A DNA stretch of 64,000 nt. Source: Dama dama. Lineage: Eukaryota > Chordata > Mammalia > Artiodactyla > Cervidae. Positions 23,066-34,800 of the stretch are shown here, piece by piece (positions within the stretch are counted from its first letter, which is position 1; every line of letters starts with the position of its first letter). The DNA lies in NCBI RefSeq assembly GCF_033118175.1, contig NC_083688.1:6159001-6223000 (forward strand), read 5' to 3'. The notes below the pieces were generated by a model. That model searched no databases. It had not been told where the DNA came from and saw nothing but the letters and a program-made list of their open reading frames with translations. The translations under genes and the position numbers were made by a program.

Positions 23066-25448
23066 CTTAAGTGAAACAACAAAGGCTTATGTTAGGACTT
23101 CACTTGCTCCACAACGACATGGGTGACTTCTTTGCTGAATCAGGTAATAGTTTTCAAATACTGCAAGAATATTTCTTCAGTTTTTTTGTGTTATTATTCA
23201 CCATGTCACATTTTTCTATTTAATCTGCATTAACATGTTATCCATTACTTTCTTAGGCCTAGACAATCAACAAATGATAAATAAATCAAGCCCTGACATG
23301 TAGCAATGGCCATTTTCCATGGCATAAAAGGCCAACAAGGTCTATTTCAAACTACCAGTGTGAGTCACTAGACAACAGACTTTGGAAGAGATGCTGGGTA
23401 GCATTTTTTTTTTTTTTTTTTTTTTTTTTGGCTTATAAACAACAGAAATGTGTTTTTCACAGTTGTGGAGGCTGCTGGTCCAAGACAAGTGTGCCTGCAT
23501 CACCCTGGTTCTGGGGAGGGCCCTCTTCTGGGCTGCAGATTGCCCTGGCAGAGAACAGAGCTCGGCAACACATGGTTATAAAATGTTCCCAAAATTCAGA
23601 TACGATAGATATCAACAACCTCAAGAACACAGATAACAGTAGCACACAATAAAAGAGCTAGAAAAGTGATTTGTGTTTTCTTTGTATTGAATATATTTTA
23701 TACTAATGTAAATTTATAGAATTTCACTTTTTAATGATGGCATCTATCAACAGCTTCACAAAATTCCTGAAAATGTAACAGCTGGCTCTTGCCAGCCGGT
23801 GGGAACTGGCCCCAGTACTACTACCCTGGGCCTTCTTCCTGTTTTACAACAGTGGAAATTGAGGCTCACAGAGACAGGGGTGTCTTAACTGCTCAAGGTC
23901 AAGATGAATGCAGCTTGGTGGGGTAGCACTCAGGTATATTTTACACTAAAACTGACTTTCAAACTCCCTGCTTGAGAAGACTTGGCATCTTCTCTGTCCA
24001 CCTCTTTTCTGCATCCCTCCGGCACTTCAGCACAATTTACTGAATTTCTTCTTCCTCCTCCCCTCTCTTCAAAACCAATCCTGAGGCTGGACCCTTCCTC
24101 CCATTCCAGGAACACTAAACCCTGGAGCCTCTAATGCCAAAGGAGCCCTCGGATCCAGGGAAGGGTGAGGGATACTCAGCCCAGCTAGCAAGTACTCGAG
24201 TGACCTGCCCCCCTAAAGCTCCCCCTTGGTTCATACCTCTCTAAGTGGCAGGAAGAGCTGTGGGGCCCTGCAGAGAGGTGGCAGAGCCCCACTGCTAACC
24301 TCTGACCTTGGGCAAGTCACTTCACTTCCTGGAGGACATGGGCTGTCCGATCCCTGCCCTAAGGGTTGCCAGGACTATTATCTAACTGCTGCCTGCCTTC
24401 TCTCCCAGTTTCCTTAAATGGTGTGATTAGGTGGATGCCAGGGAGCCCCCTGCTCAACCCTGAGCCTGGGATTCCATCCTGAAGGGTCTTCCCTTGGGTT
24501 TCCAGCACTGCCTTCTTCCAACTGTTCTTTTTAATTCCATTAGGCTTGCAGGAACAGCTGATCAATCCAATCTTCAAGAAGGAGTTTGTTCAGGCTTCTT
24601 CCCTGAGACCCTGGGCTCTTCCCCTCTTCACTCTTCCCTCTCCTGTAGGCAGGAAAGCTGTGGCCTAGCCGCCCTGGCCTGAGGCCTACAACCAGAGGCC
24701 CTGGCTTAGGTCTTTCCTTCATGAGTCTTGATCTTGCTGGAAGGGAAACCCCACCATATTACCTGCAGTCCCTCTGGGTTATTCTGAGAGGTTCATGGTT
24801 CTCTGCAACCAGCCCTTCATGTGTCTGACCAGTCCTGATCCCCCCTCAGCTGCCCACAGAGGTCACCATGGCCAGAGACTGATGATGGATGATGTCGGAT
24901 GACTTGACCTTCATCCCCGAGTGACCTCGGCAAGTTGCTGACCCTCTCTGAGCCTCCTTCTTCCATCAGCAGACATTTTCGAGTGTGTTCTCACACCAGG
25001 CACTATGCTGGGCCCCGGGTTGTACCCAGAAGCAGGAGAGACAAGGCCCCTGCCTTCGTGAACTCTGCGGCCCTCACTGAAGCAAATCAATGGAATAGAG
25101 GCAAACTGTCACAAGTCCTGGGAAGGAAACCAGAAGATCTCCGGGACACCAGCCCGAGAAGGTGGCAGATGTTAGACAGAGCGGCAGGGAAAGGGGAGAA
25201 TCTGAGTAGAGAGCTAAGGAATGAGAAGGGGCAGTCATGTGAAAACCGGAGGAAACAGAAATGCACAGGCCCCCTGATTCCTCACCAGGGAAGAGGCCTA
25301 AAACACTGTGCCTTACAATCCTGGGTTCCAAGGAGGTGCCCAGTGGACCACGGACAGGAAAAAAGCAAGGACCTCGGGGACTGAGCTTCGCCTCCCAGCT
25401 CCACCTCCTCCAGAATAATTCTGCTTCTGTTTTAAAGACTGGATTTGG
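23066..25448. other. Intergenic stretch without a recognised gene
   Basis: It holds a poly(T) run at 23,404-23,430 followed by an old interspersed repeat (acaacagaaatgtgtttttc), A/T-rich sequence, and otherwise unclassified DNA. No reading frame here has splice or protein similarity that I can support. Confidence 0.5.
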
Positions 25449-25724
25449 GGCTTCCCTGGTGGTCCAGTGGTTAAGTGTCTGCCTTGCAACGGAGGGAACA
25501 CAGGGTACTATCGCTGGTTCCAGAAGATTCCACAGCAACTAAGCCCATGTGCCGCAACTACTGAGCGAGTGCTCAAGAGCCTGTGCTCCACAAGAAAAGC
25601 CACCACCGTGAGAAGCCAGCGCACAGCAAAGATTAGCACCTGCTTGCTGCAACTGGAGAGAGCCTGCATGCAGCAACCAAGACCCATCACGGCCAATCAA
25701 CAAATAAATCTTTAAAAAAAAGAT
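25449..25724 (+). mobile_element. CHR-type SINE, long form
   Basis: Sense head gcttccctggtggtccagtg, body with tgagcgagtgctcaagagcc, and tail aataaatctttaaaaaaaag. Confidence 0.85.
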
Positions 25725-26825
25725 TGGAATTGGATGTTTTAGAAACAAGAATGACAGCTGAAAGATGTTCAGAAACTACTAGAAACTCATCTCACTCACA
25801 ATGAGATGATGGCTGAGGAATCCTCTCCAGCCTTAGGATGTCTTGCATCTCTCCTCCCATAGATGCTCAGCCCCCCCAACCCCACCTGGCACAGTCTGCG
25901 TGCCAGGTGTGTGCCCCCCACCTTTAAGCATCATCTGGCTTTCACCTAGCAAAAGTCCCAGACAGAGAAGAAAAATACTAAATCTCTGGATTCCTTTTGA
26001 AAACTGGAGAGAAAAACATGATGAGCACAAACATAAGTTAATTTTTAATATATTATCCAGCCCCCCACTCATGCCCACAGAAACAGACAGGCATGCAAAG
26101 GTTCGGTGCATTTATATCAGCGTGTTTTGAAACCATGGCCGTGACTCAGTTTCCCTTGGGTGCCTCATGACTCACTGTTCCAGGTACCTCTTGCTGTGCA
26201 ACAGAGGACTCCAAAACTTAGTCACTTAAAACAATTATTTTATTTTTAATTAACAATTCACTGGTGAATATTATTTTATTGTAGTATTATTGATTTAGTC
26301 AGTTACTCATTTTGTGAGTCAGGAATTCAGTAAGGGCTTTTCTGGTGTCACACAGCATTAAAGGAACTCAAGCAGGGGTATTCAACAGGTGGAAATCTGC
26401 CAGTCTGGAAATCTAAAACAGATTCACTCACAGCTTTTCTGGAGTCCTGGCAGGGATGGCTGGGAGCCTGGGCTTGCCTAGAAGTCTGAGCCCCTCTGCG
26501 ACTCTAAACTCTATGTGTCTATAGGTAGTCCCAGTACAACAGGTCTCAGAGTAATTAGACTTTAAAAGCTCAAGGCCCCAAGAGAGAGTGTCCAAGAGAG
26601 GAAGAGAAAGCTGCTGGTGTCTCAAGCCTTGGTCCAGAAACTGGAATCTCATCACCTCTCTTACATTCCTCTGGGTTAAGCAGTCCCAGGGCCCACCTGG
26701 ATACAAGAAGCAGGGACAGATCTCAGCTTCCAATAAAAAGAACAGCAAGCAATTTGTGCTCATCTTTTATTTGCCACACTGATGTTTTTCATTAATATAA
26801 CAATTAAAAGTGACAGGATTTAGGA

Positions 26826-27000
26826 CTTCTCTAGTGGTCCAGTGGTGAAGAATATGCCTTCCAATGGAGGAGACACAGGTTCAGTCCCTGGTCAAAGAAC
26901 TGAGGTCCCACAAGCCTCGGAGTAACTCAGCCTCAAACTGCAACTAGAGAGCCCACATGCCACAGTGAAGACCCAGTGTGGCCAATAAACACATAAATAA
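26826..27000 (+). mobile_element. CHR-type SINE
   Basis: Sense head gacttctctagtggtccagt through agacccagtgtggccaataa. Confidence 0.82.
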
Positions 27001-27002
27001 CA

Positions 27003-28095
27003 GGATTCCAACTTAGTCTACAGATTCAACACAATCTAATCAAAATCCTGGTACATTATTTCGTGGCTATCAACAAACCGATTCTAAAGTTTATATGGAG
27101 AGGCAAAAAATCCTCAACAGCCAACTCAATATTGAAGGAGAGGAACAACATGGGAGAACTGACACTACCCAGCTTCCAGACTTAATGCAAAGCTACAGTA
27201 ATCAAGACACAGTGTGGTACTGGCAAAGGGACAGACAGACAGGTTAGTGGAATAGAATAAAGAGCCCAGAAGCAAACCCACATAAATACAGTCAGTGGAT
27301 CTTTGACAAAGAAGCAAAGGAAATGCAATGAAGAAAAGACAGTCTTTTCAACAAATGAAGCTGGAACAACTGGATATCCACATCCAAAAAAGAAAAAAGA
27401 ATCTAGACACAGACCTTACATATTTTCACAAAAAAAATAACTCAAAATGGATCACAACCTTAAATGCAAAATGCAAGACTAGAAAACTCCTAGAAGATGA
27501 TACAGGAGAAAACCTAAATGACCTCGGGTACGGTGATGACTTTCTTGATACAATACCAATGGCACAATCCACGAAAGGAACACCAATAAGCTAGACTTAA
27601 TGAAAATTTAAAACTGCTCTGCAAAACACAACGTCAAGAAAATGAGAATGCAAGCCACAGACTGGGGGAAAGATTTGCAAAAGACACATCTGATAAAGGA
27701 CTGCTACTTAAAGTACACAAACACTCTCAAAACTCAAAACAACCCAATTTTAAAAATGGGCCAAAGACTTTAACAGACACGTCATCAGGGAAATGCAAAT
27801 TAAAATGACAATGTGACAGCATCATATATTGATATCTGTTAGAAAGGCCAGAATCTAGAACACTAACATCATCAGATGCTGACAAGGACGGGGAGCCACA
27901 GGAACTCTCACTCACTGCTGGTGAGAAAGCAGAGTGGCACACCCACCCTGGAAGACAGCTGGGCAGTTTCTTACAAAACTAAACATACTCCTAACATACA
28001 ACCCAGCAACTGCGCTCTTTGGTGTTTACCCAAACGACTTAAAGACATGTCCACGCAAAAACACGCAAGCAAAGCCAAAATAATAAATAAATAAA
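27003..28095 (+). mobile_element. L1 LINE fragment (end of ORF2), decayed
   Basis: The text includes aagtttatatggagaggcaa, aagctacagtaatcaagaca and gtggatctttgacaaagaag, landmarks of the C-terminal part of mammalian L1 ORF2. Several stops and indels are present. It ends in an A/T-rich tail (aataataaataaataaatga). Confidence 0.85.
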
Positions 28096-28299
28096 TGAAA
28101 GTTTAAAACAATGTCTGTTTTGAAGACAGATATTTGCCTCCCTTCCTGGGACGTCAATGTCACTAGTACTTCAAGTCTCCCTCCGTAGGTGCCAAGGCCA
28201 CACTAACTTGCTGTTTGTGTGCAAATCTGTATTTTTTTGGGATACTTTGAAGGAAGGTACTCCTGTCATGCTTGATGTTCTTTGTTCAAAGTTGTGCTG

Positions 28300-28590
28300 A
28301 AAACCATGCTTCTCTGGAGCAGTTTCAATGCAGGGGACACAGGTTCAATCCCTGGTCTGGTCTGGGAAGATCCCACATGCCGTGGAGGAACTCAGCCCGT
28401 GCGTCACAACTACTGAAGCCCAGGCGCCCTGGGGCCGGTGCTCAGCAACAAGCAAGAGAAGTCATGGCAATGAGAAGCCCCGTGCAGCACAACTAGAGAG
28501 TTAGCCCCCACTCGCCGCAGCTAGAGAAAACGCACACGCAGCAAAGAAGATCCAGTATGGCCAAAAATAAATAAATATTTTTTTTTTAAT
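28300..28590 (+). mobile_element. CHR-type SINE
   Basis: Text ggttcaatccctggtctggt through gaagatccagtatggccaaa and an A/T-rich tail. Its head is decayed. Confidence 0.75.
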
Positions 28591-28599
28591 AAAAGTTAA

Positions 28600-28858
28600 A
28601 AGAGAGACAATACCAAATGCAAGCCAAAATGTGCAGAGATCAGATCACTCACAGTGCTGGCCAGAATATAAAATGGTACAACCACTCTGGAGAACAGTTT
28701 GGCAGTTTCTTTTAAAAAAAAAAAAAAGCCATCATTCAACCTTCAGTTGCCCCACAACATGTGACATCTTAGCTCCTCGACCAGGGACCAAACCCGCATC
28801 TCTTGCATTGGAAGGCAGATTCTTAACCACTGGACCACCCGGGAAGTCCCCAAACAGA
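28600..28858 (-). mobile_element. L1 fragment followed by an antisense CHR SINE
   Basis: Positions 28,600-28,720 carry L1 text on the plus strand (tataaaatggtacaaccact). From about 28,720 an antisense CHR SINE follows, ending ccactggaccacccgggaag. Confidence 0.65.
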
Positions 28859-29049
28859 CATTCTTAAGGTCTGGACAATGCACGCATTTCTTTAATGGTT
28901 AGAGAAAAGCAACAGTGTATGTTTGACAGGCCACAAGGCAATCTGCTCTAGTTAGCACAAAGTTCAAGCTAAACCATGTACTGTAAGTAGAATGACTTTC
29001 CCATACCTCAGTATGTGAAAATTTCTTCCACCACTCCATTTATAGAATA

Positions 29050-29350
29050 CTCCTTGTTAAAATTTAACCTTTTCATTGGAAGATAGTTGCTTTACCAAGT
29101 TAAGTTTCTTCTGTACAACAGTGTGAATCGGATGTGAGTATACATACATCCCCTCTCTCTTGAGCCTCCCTTCCACCCCCCACCATCCCACCCTTCCAGG
29201 TCATCACAGAGCACCGAGCAGAGCGCCCTGGGCTATAAGCAGCAGCTTCCCACCAGCTATTTCATACATGGTTGTGTATCTCTGTCACTGCCCCTCTCTC
29301 AATAGGTCCCACTCTCTGCTTCCCCTGCTGGGTCCACAATTCCATTCTCC
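29050..29350 (-). mobile_element. L1 3'-end fragment
   Basis: The text acaacagtgtgaatcggatg, tacatacatcccctctctct and aggtcatcacagagcaccga is the antisense of the artiodactyl L1 3' UTR. Confidence 0.65.
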
Positions 29351-29699
29351 ACATCTGCATCTCTATTTTCTGTTATATAATATTCTTGAGGTGACAAAAT
29401 TACAGAAATGTTGCCAGGGTCGGTCGCCGGGCGATAAAAGGACAGGATGGACTGGTAAACAAGCAGGTGTGAGCAGAAAACAGCAACAGGAGGGATTCCT
29501 GAGCTGATAGAAAGGTTCTGTATCTTGATGACATCAATGTCAATAACTTGCCTATGATACTGAACCCTAGTCGTGCCAGATGTTTCCATGGGAGAAAACT
29601 GGGTGAAGTGTATACTGATTATTTCTTACAACTGCACATGAATCTACAATTTTCTCAAAATTAAATGCTTAATTGTTAAAAGGAAAGGCAAGCCCACAC

Positions 29700-30570
29700 T
29701 CCAAATTCATTCAGATTCATCAGGCATAAAATTCATTAAAATTTTATAACTTCTGCTCTTCAAAAGACATCAAGAAAAGGAAAATGCAAGCCAAAGACTG
29801 GGGGGAAATCTTTGCAATGTTTGTATCCGACAAAGGACTTCTACCCACAACATTTAAAGAAGTTTTACAATATGATAAATACAATGCAATTAAAACTACA
29901 GTGAGAGAAGACTTCACAACTACTACCACTAGCATGACTAAAACTGAAAAGGCTGACAACACTAAGTGGTAGCAGAGATGTGGAGACATTGTATATGGCT
30001 GGTGGGAACATAAAATGGTACCAGTGCTTTACAAAACTGCATGGCAGTCACACCTAGATACTTACCCAAGATATGAAAGCATGTATTCACAAAAACAGAC
30101 TTATACAGGAATGCTGTTTCATAAAGCCCCAATCTAGAAACAACCCAAATACCCATCAAAGGTGAAGGATAAACCAATTGTGGCATATCTGTACAACCCA
30201 ATACTATTCAGCAACAAAAAGAAACAAAATATTGATATACACAAAGACACAAATGAACCTCAAAAACATCCTGCTAAGCAAAAGCAGGCAGACACAAAAG
30301 ATTACACTCTATGATTCCATTTATACAAAATTCCAGGCTAAAACTAATGTAAAGTGACAGAGAAGACCGGTGGTTGCCCAGGGCTGGGAGCAGGGAAGGA
30401 AGCTGACTGCAAAGCAGTAGGACGGATGTTTGGGCGAGTGATGAAATTTTTCTATTCTCTTGATTGTGGGCATAGGTGTACCTATCTGTCGAAATCAAAC
30501 TGTACCCTGATAATGTGTTCATTTCCTTTTACATAAAATTATAACTCTATAAGGTTGATTTTTAAAAGAT
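29700..30570 (+). mobile_element. L1 LINE 3' fragment
   Basis: The text cttcaaaagacatcaagaaa, gtgggaacataaaatggtac and actctatgattccatttata marks the end of L1 ORF2 and its 3' UTR. Open frames here are short and broken. Confidence 0.75.
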
Positions 30571-30834
30571 ACAATGCTATTCTGTCTCAGATTCAACACA
30601 CACACACAAAAGTACTCTGTCAACTCGCTATTACAGTTTCTAAATGCTTACCTAACTCTTCCTCTCCCACAGATAACTTGACAGCTGGCAACCGGCGGTG
30701 GTCCACGAACCACAACGCTGAGGGGCACTTCCCTACCCCTCCTTGGGTTCTCCAATAAACCTTCATGCAGCCTTACTTTGCAAAACTAGGTTGGACAGCT
30801 GGGAGGCAACAACAGGGGAAAACGGAGTCCAGGG

Positions 30835-31816
30835 TCACTGGGTCTTGAACACCGGCTTGTGCGACAGCCGCAACACCCGGTACGTGTTGAGGCCCGGCAC
30901 ATCGAAGCCCGGGGACAGCCCGTGGCGGTCCAAGGGGTAGAAGTTGACCAGCTGCCCGTGCTGGGCCTCCAGGGACAGCCAGGAGTCGCCGAGCGGCAGG
31001 GCGCACGGGAACTCGCGGGCCACGTGCAGCTGGAAGACGCGGCCGCGCACGTGGCGCAGCGTGAGCGTGCGAAAGGCGGCGGGCACCAGCGCCTCCACGC
31101 GGGGCCCGAACTGGCGCAGGCGCAGCTCGCCCGCCGGCCCGGGGCGCACGTCGTAGAAGGTCAAGTTGGAGAAGGTGAAGTAGCCGGTGAAGGGGCGCGC
31201 GCTGGGCGGCGGCGCCGGGCTGAGCTCGGCACCCCGCAGGGCCCTCTCCATGGCCGGCAGGAGCACGTCGTAGGCCTGCGCCACGAGGTCGGGCCCGGGC
31301 GGCCGCGGCCCGGCCAGAAGCAGCGTGAGACCCAGGCGCAGCGGCGGCACCAGGGAGAAGGTGGCCGCGTAGCCGTCCAGCTCGCCGTCCTTGCGCACCA
31401 CGCGGTAGCCCCGCTGCGCGTGGAACTCCCACGGCGTGCCCGTCTCGTTGGCGAAGTAGGCGCCTGAGCAGGCCAGCAGCGGCGCCAGCAGCGTCTTGGA
31501 CGCATCCGGCCCCAGGAGCCGCTGGGGCCCGCCGCCCAGGAGCACCATGGCCAGCTTGGCCAGGTCAGCGGCAGTGGAGTACATCTGGCCCGACGGCCGG
31601 TACCAGCCCAGATCATACAGAGGTGCCGGCCGCCCGCTGCCATAAAAGCCCACTGCCAACCGGGCGCGCACAGAAGGCGTCAGATCAAAGCCCGTGTCTG
31701 CCATCCCCAGCGGCTCCAGCACCTTCTCCAAGATCCAGCGCTGGTAGTCACCCTGGACGGTGTGAGCTGCCAGGACGTGGGCCAGAAGCGAGAAAGCCAG
31801 CGTGCTGTAATGACAC
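30835..31816 (-). CDS. LACTBL1: LACTBL1 terminal exon: rest of the catalytic fold
   Basis: This 982-nt exon reads CHYSTLAFSLLAHVLAAHTV onward. It includes EPLGMADTGFDL, the substrate-wall segment PSGQMYSTAADLAKLAMVLL, the third motif RKDGELDGYAATFSL, sequons NET and NLT, and a C-terminal extension ending VFKTQ before TGA at 30,837-30,835. The acceptor is cttcctcttgcag. The exon is very rich in G+C and CpG. A 202-codon open frame on the opposite strand is a by-product of that composition. Confidence 0.93.
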
Positions 31817-34800
31817 CTGCAAGAGGAAGGGTGGAAGCTGGCCTGCAGCCTAGGATGGGCATCGCCAGGCCCCAAATAACCCCTTCCCACTTGCTCGGAT
31901 TGTCTGAAAAGCCTTCCCAGTTTCATTTTACCGGGTAGACGGGAAAGGAACCTGCTTTACGGCATTGGAGATGGTCAGACCTAGCAGAGACTTCAGAGAT
32001 CATTGGATACAACTCAGTATTTATTCTACCTCTGGAAAGAGAATGGCCCAGAGAGAGGCAGAGAATTGCTCAGGGTCACACGGCAGATTGGCAAAGACCT
32101 AGTCTTAGCAGTGCACCTGGGAACGTGCTAAAACGATTCTACTTTACACATCAGTATAATTTACTTTATCAGGAAAACGAGCCTCAGACTGCTGGGATTG
32201 GGTGGCGCAAGTAATGATAGTGATCACATAGCTCAAGGATAGCAACTAGGGGGCAAGATCTCACCCCCTTCTTCCCAGCCATGGCAGACACCAGTAATCA
32301 ATAGGGAGTTGCTTTTCTTTCCCAGAGCAGACGCTGTTTCAGAATCTCTAAAATAGTGCCTCAGGAAGGCACGGGAATGGGTGAAAATGCACAAATCCTA
32401 TTAGACATTCTTGAAGGAGCCCAGCCTCTTTTTTTTTTTTTTTTTCAGATAAGAAAAGTGAAGTTCACAGAAGCAGATGCTTCCTCCAAGGTTGCTCAGG
32501 AAGTTAGTGTCAGAGCTGGAAGGCGGACTCTAGCCTACAGATGGCTAAGTCTTAGATCCTTTCTTTCTTAAGAGAAGTGGGCCCAGAGGTTCAGCATTTG
32601 GAGAAACAGAGGGACAAATTTGGAAAAAGGGCACTTGCCCAGGGCCTAGAAGGGGGCATCTGAGGCGGGAGAGTGCCCGCTGTCCTCTGTCCAGCTCACA
32701 GCCCCACTGCTCCAGGAGCCCAGCTTCTCTGTTCAGTGGCTATCCCAGCTTTCTACTCCCTATCTCATCAGCATCCCGTTTATTTTCTAGCACTTGGAAA
32801 AAGCTGTATTTATCTTGTTTATTTGTTTAGCAATAAGAATGTTCACTGTTGACTGGCAAGAATGCAAACTCCATGAGAAGGCACCGAGTGGACTCGTTTG
32901 CTGCTGTTTCTCAGGTTTGCACATTCCAAGCACAGAGTAGCTGCCCAATAAATGTTGAGTTGATTCATCAAAAGAACTTGAGATTCAAACAGAACTGGAT
33001 CTGGGCCCGGCTCCCCCACTGCCTTGCTCTGACATCCATCCGTGGGCCTCAGTCTCCCCAGATGTGGAACAGGGTTATCAGTCATCCCTGAGGTCTTTCC
33101 TGGCTCTGACCACCTAGGATATGGTTACACGGGCTGTCTCCCAGGACAGGTGTGTGCCTTTGTGAGGTTCCTGGCATCGGCGCTCACCCCTCACCTCGTT
33201 CCTGGATCCGCCACCAACACGTCATCTTTGAGCAGGCTCAGGGCCTCCTGGGTGCTGCCCCTCCACAACAGCGAAGTGGAGCGGAGCCTTCGGGGCAGCC
33301 CTAGGGAGGAGCCGTGGTCAGATTTGCTGGGTCAGCGGAGGGTGGGGTGGGGAGCCCCTGGGTGCACCCCTCCCCCACCTTCCATGGGTTGAAAGATAAA
33401 ATCAGCTTTAAAAAAAAAAAAATCCTCTAGCATGGACTCTAGTCCTGCCTGTGTTTTGTGTCCTTTGGATTGTTGGTTTTGTTTTGTTTTGTTTTTTCCT
33501 GCACTATGCAGCATGTGGGATCCTTAGTTCCCCAACCAGGGATCCAACCCATGTCCCTGAAATGGAAGTATGGAGTCTTAACCACTGGACCACCAGGGAA
33601 GTCCCCTGCCAGTGTTTTGTTGGGCAAGCCAGTTAACCTCTCTGAGCCAGAGTCCCTTATCTGTAACAGGATGGAAATAATTCCCACCATGGGGCTGGTA
33701 TGAGGATTCAGTGAAATAAAATGCTGAGCATGATTATCATCAACCATAGACCTTTGATTCCATAAAATGTTTGAGGTTGCTGCCCAAGTATGTCTTGTGG
33801 AACTGACTCCTCTGACTGCTTGAGGTTTTCTGATTTTGGATGTGACAGTATGGGAAGGCTCGCAGGATTAGGATCCTTCCCATCCATTCACTCAACAATA
33901 GTGTTCAAGCATTTGTTCTGTGCCAAAGGCTGTTCTGGGTGCTGGGACTCAGGGGTGAGCCACACCAAGTCCCTGCCCACGTGGAGTCTGTATTCTAGCA
34001 GAGGAGACAGACAAGAAGCAAATAAATATTCATGCAGTGGAGGGAAATAATTACATGTGTGAAAGGAGGGGTTGTTATTTTATACAAAGTGGTCAGAGGA
34101 AGGCGTCACAGGGAAAGCAACCCTTGAGCAGGTGAGACCTGGAAGAGGTGAGGGAATGAGCCACACACTTCCGTGAGGAAAGAATATCTCAGGCAGAGGG
34201 AACAGCAGATGCAAAGGCCCTGAGGCAGGAATGTTTGAGGATCCTCAGGAAACAGCCAGTGTGGCTGGAGAGGGGTGAGAAAAGGGAAGGCTTTGGAGAT
34301 GAGAGAGATCGGGGGTGCAGGCACCCGACCTGTAGGGTGCTATAGGATACTAGAAGGACGTGGTCTCTTCTCTAATTGGGATGGGGCTAATTGGTTTGAG
34401 CAGAGAAAAGATATAATCTGACATATATCAGGGTAGCTTTGACTGCTATGTGAAAGCAGACTTGGGGGGTAGGGGGCAGGCAATGGCAGACACAGGGATC
34501 CTGTAAGGAGACTTTCAGAAGTCCATGTTTAAATGATGGTGGATTGGGCAAGTGAGTAGGGGTTGGGTTCTGAAAACATTTTGATAGTGGAGCCAACAGA
34601 ATTTGCTACTGGAGGGGATATGGAGGGTATGGGAGTGAGTGAGAGGTTCCAGAGATAACTAAGGCTCTTGGCCTGAACAACTGGGGGCTGAAGTCCCAAG
34701 TCCTGGGTTTAAGTTCTAACTCTAGCACTTCTTGCTGTGTGACCACAAACCGTGTGCTTTACCTCTCTGAGCCTCTATCTGCTCACTGTAAAGTGGGCTG

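Noticed and set aside
30859..31467. 202-codon open frame on the plus strand opposite the LACTBL1 last exon
   Set aside because: It is Arg/Gly/Ala-rich text produced by the GC-rich coding exon on the other strand. It has no splice or family support, while the minus-strand frame matches PF00144-like motifs.
30835..31926. Beta-lactamase-like frame as bacterial contamination or recent transfer
   Set aside because: The protein is encoded in seven spliced exons with ruminant repeats in the introns and lies next to EPHB2 as in other mammals.
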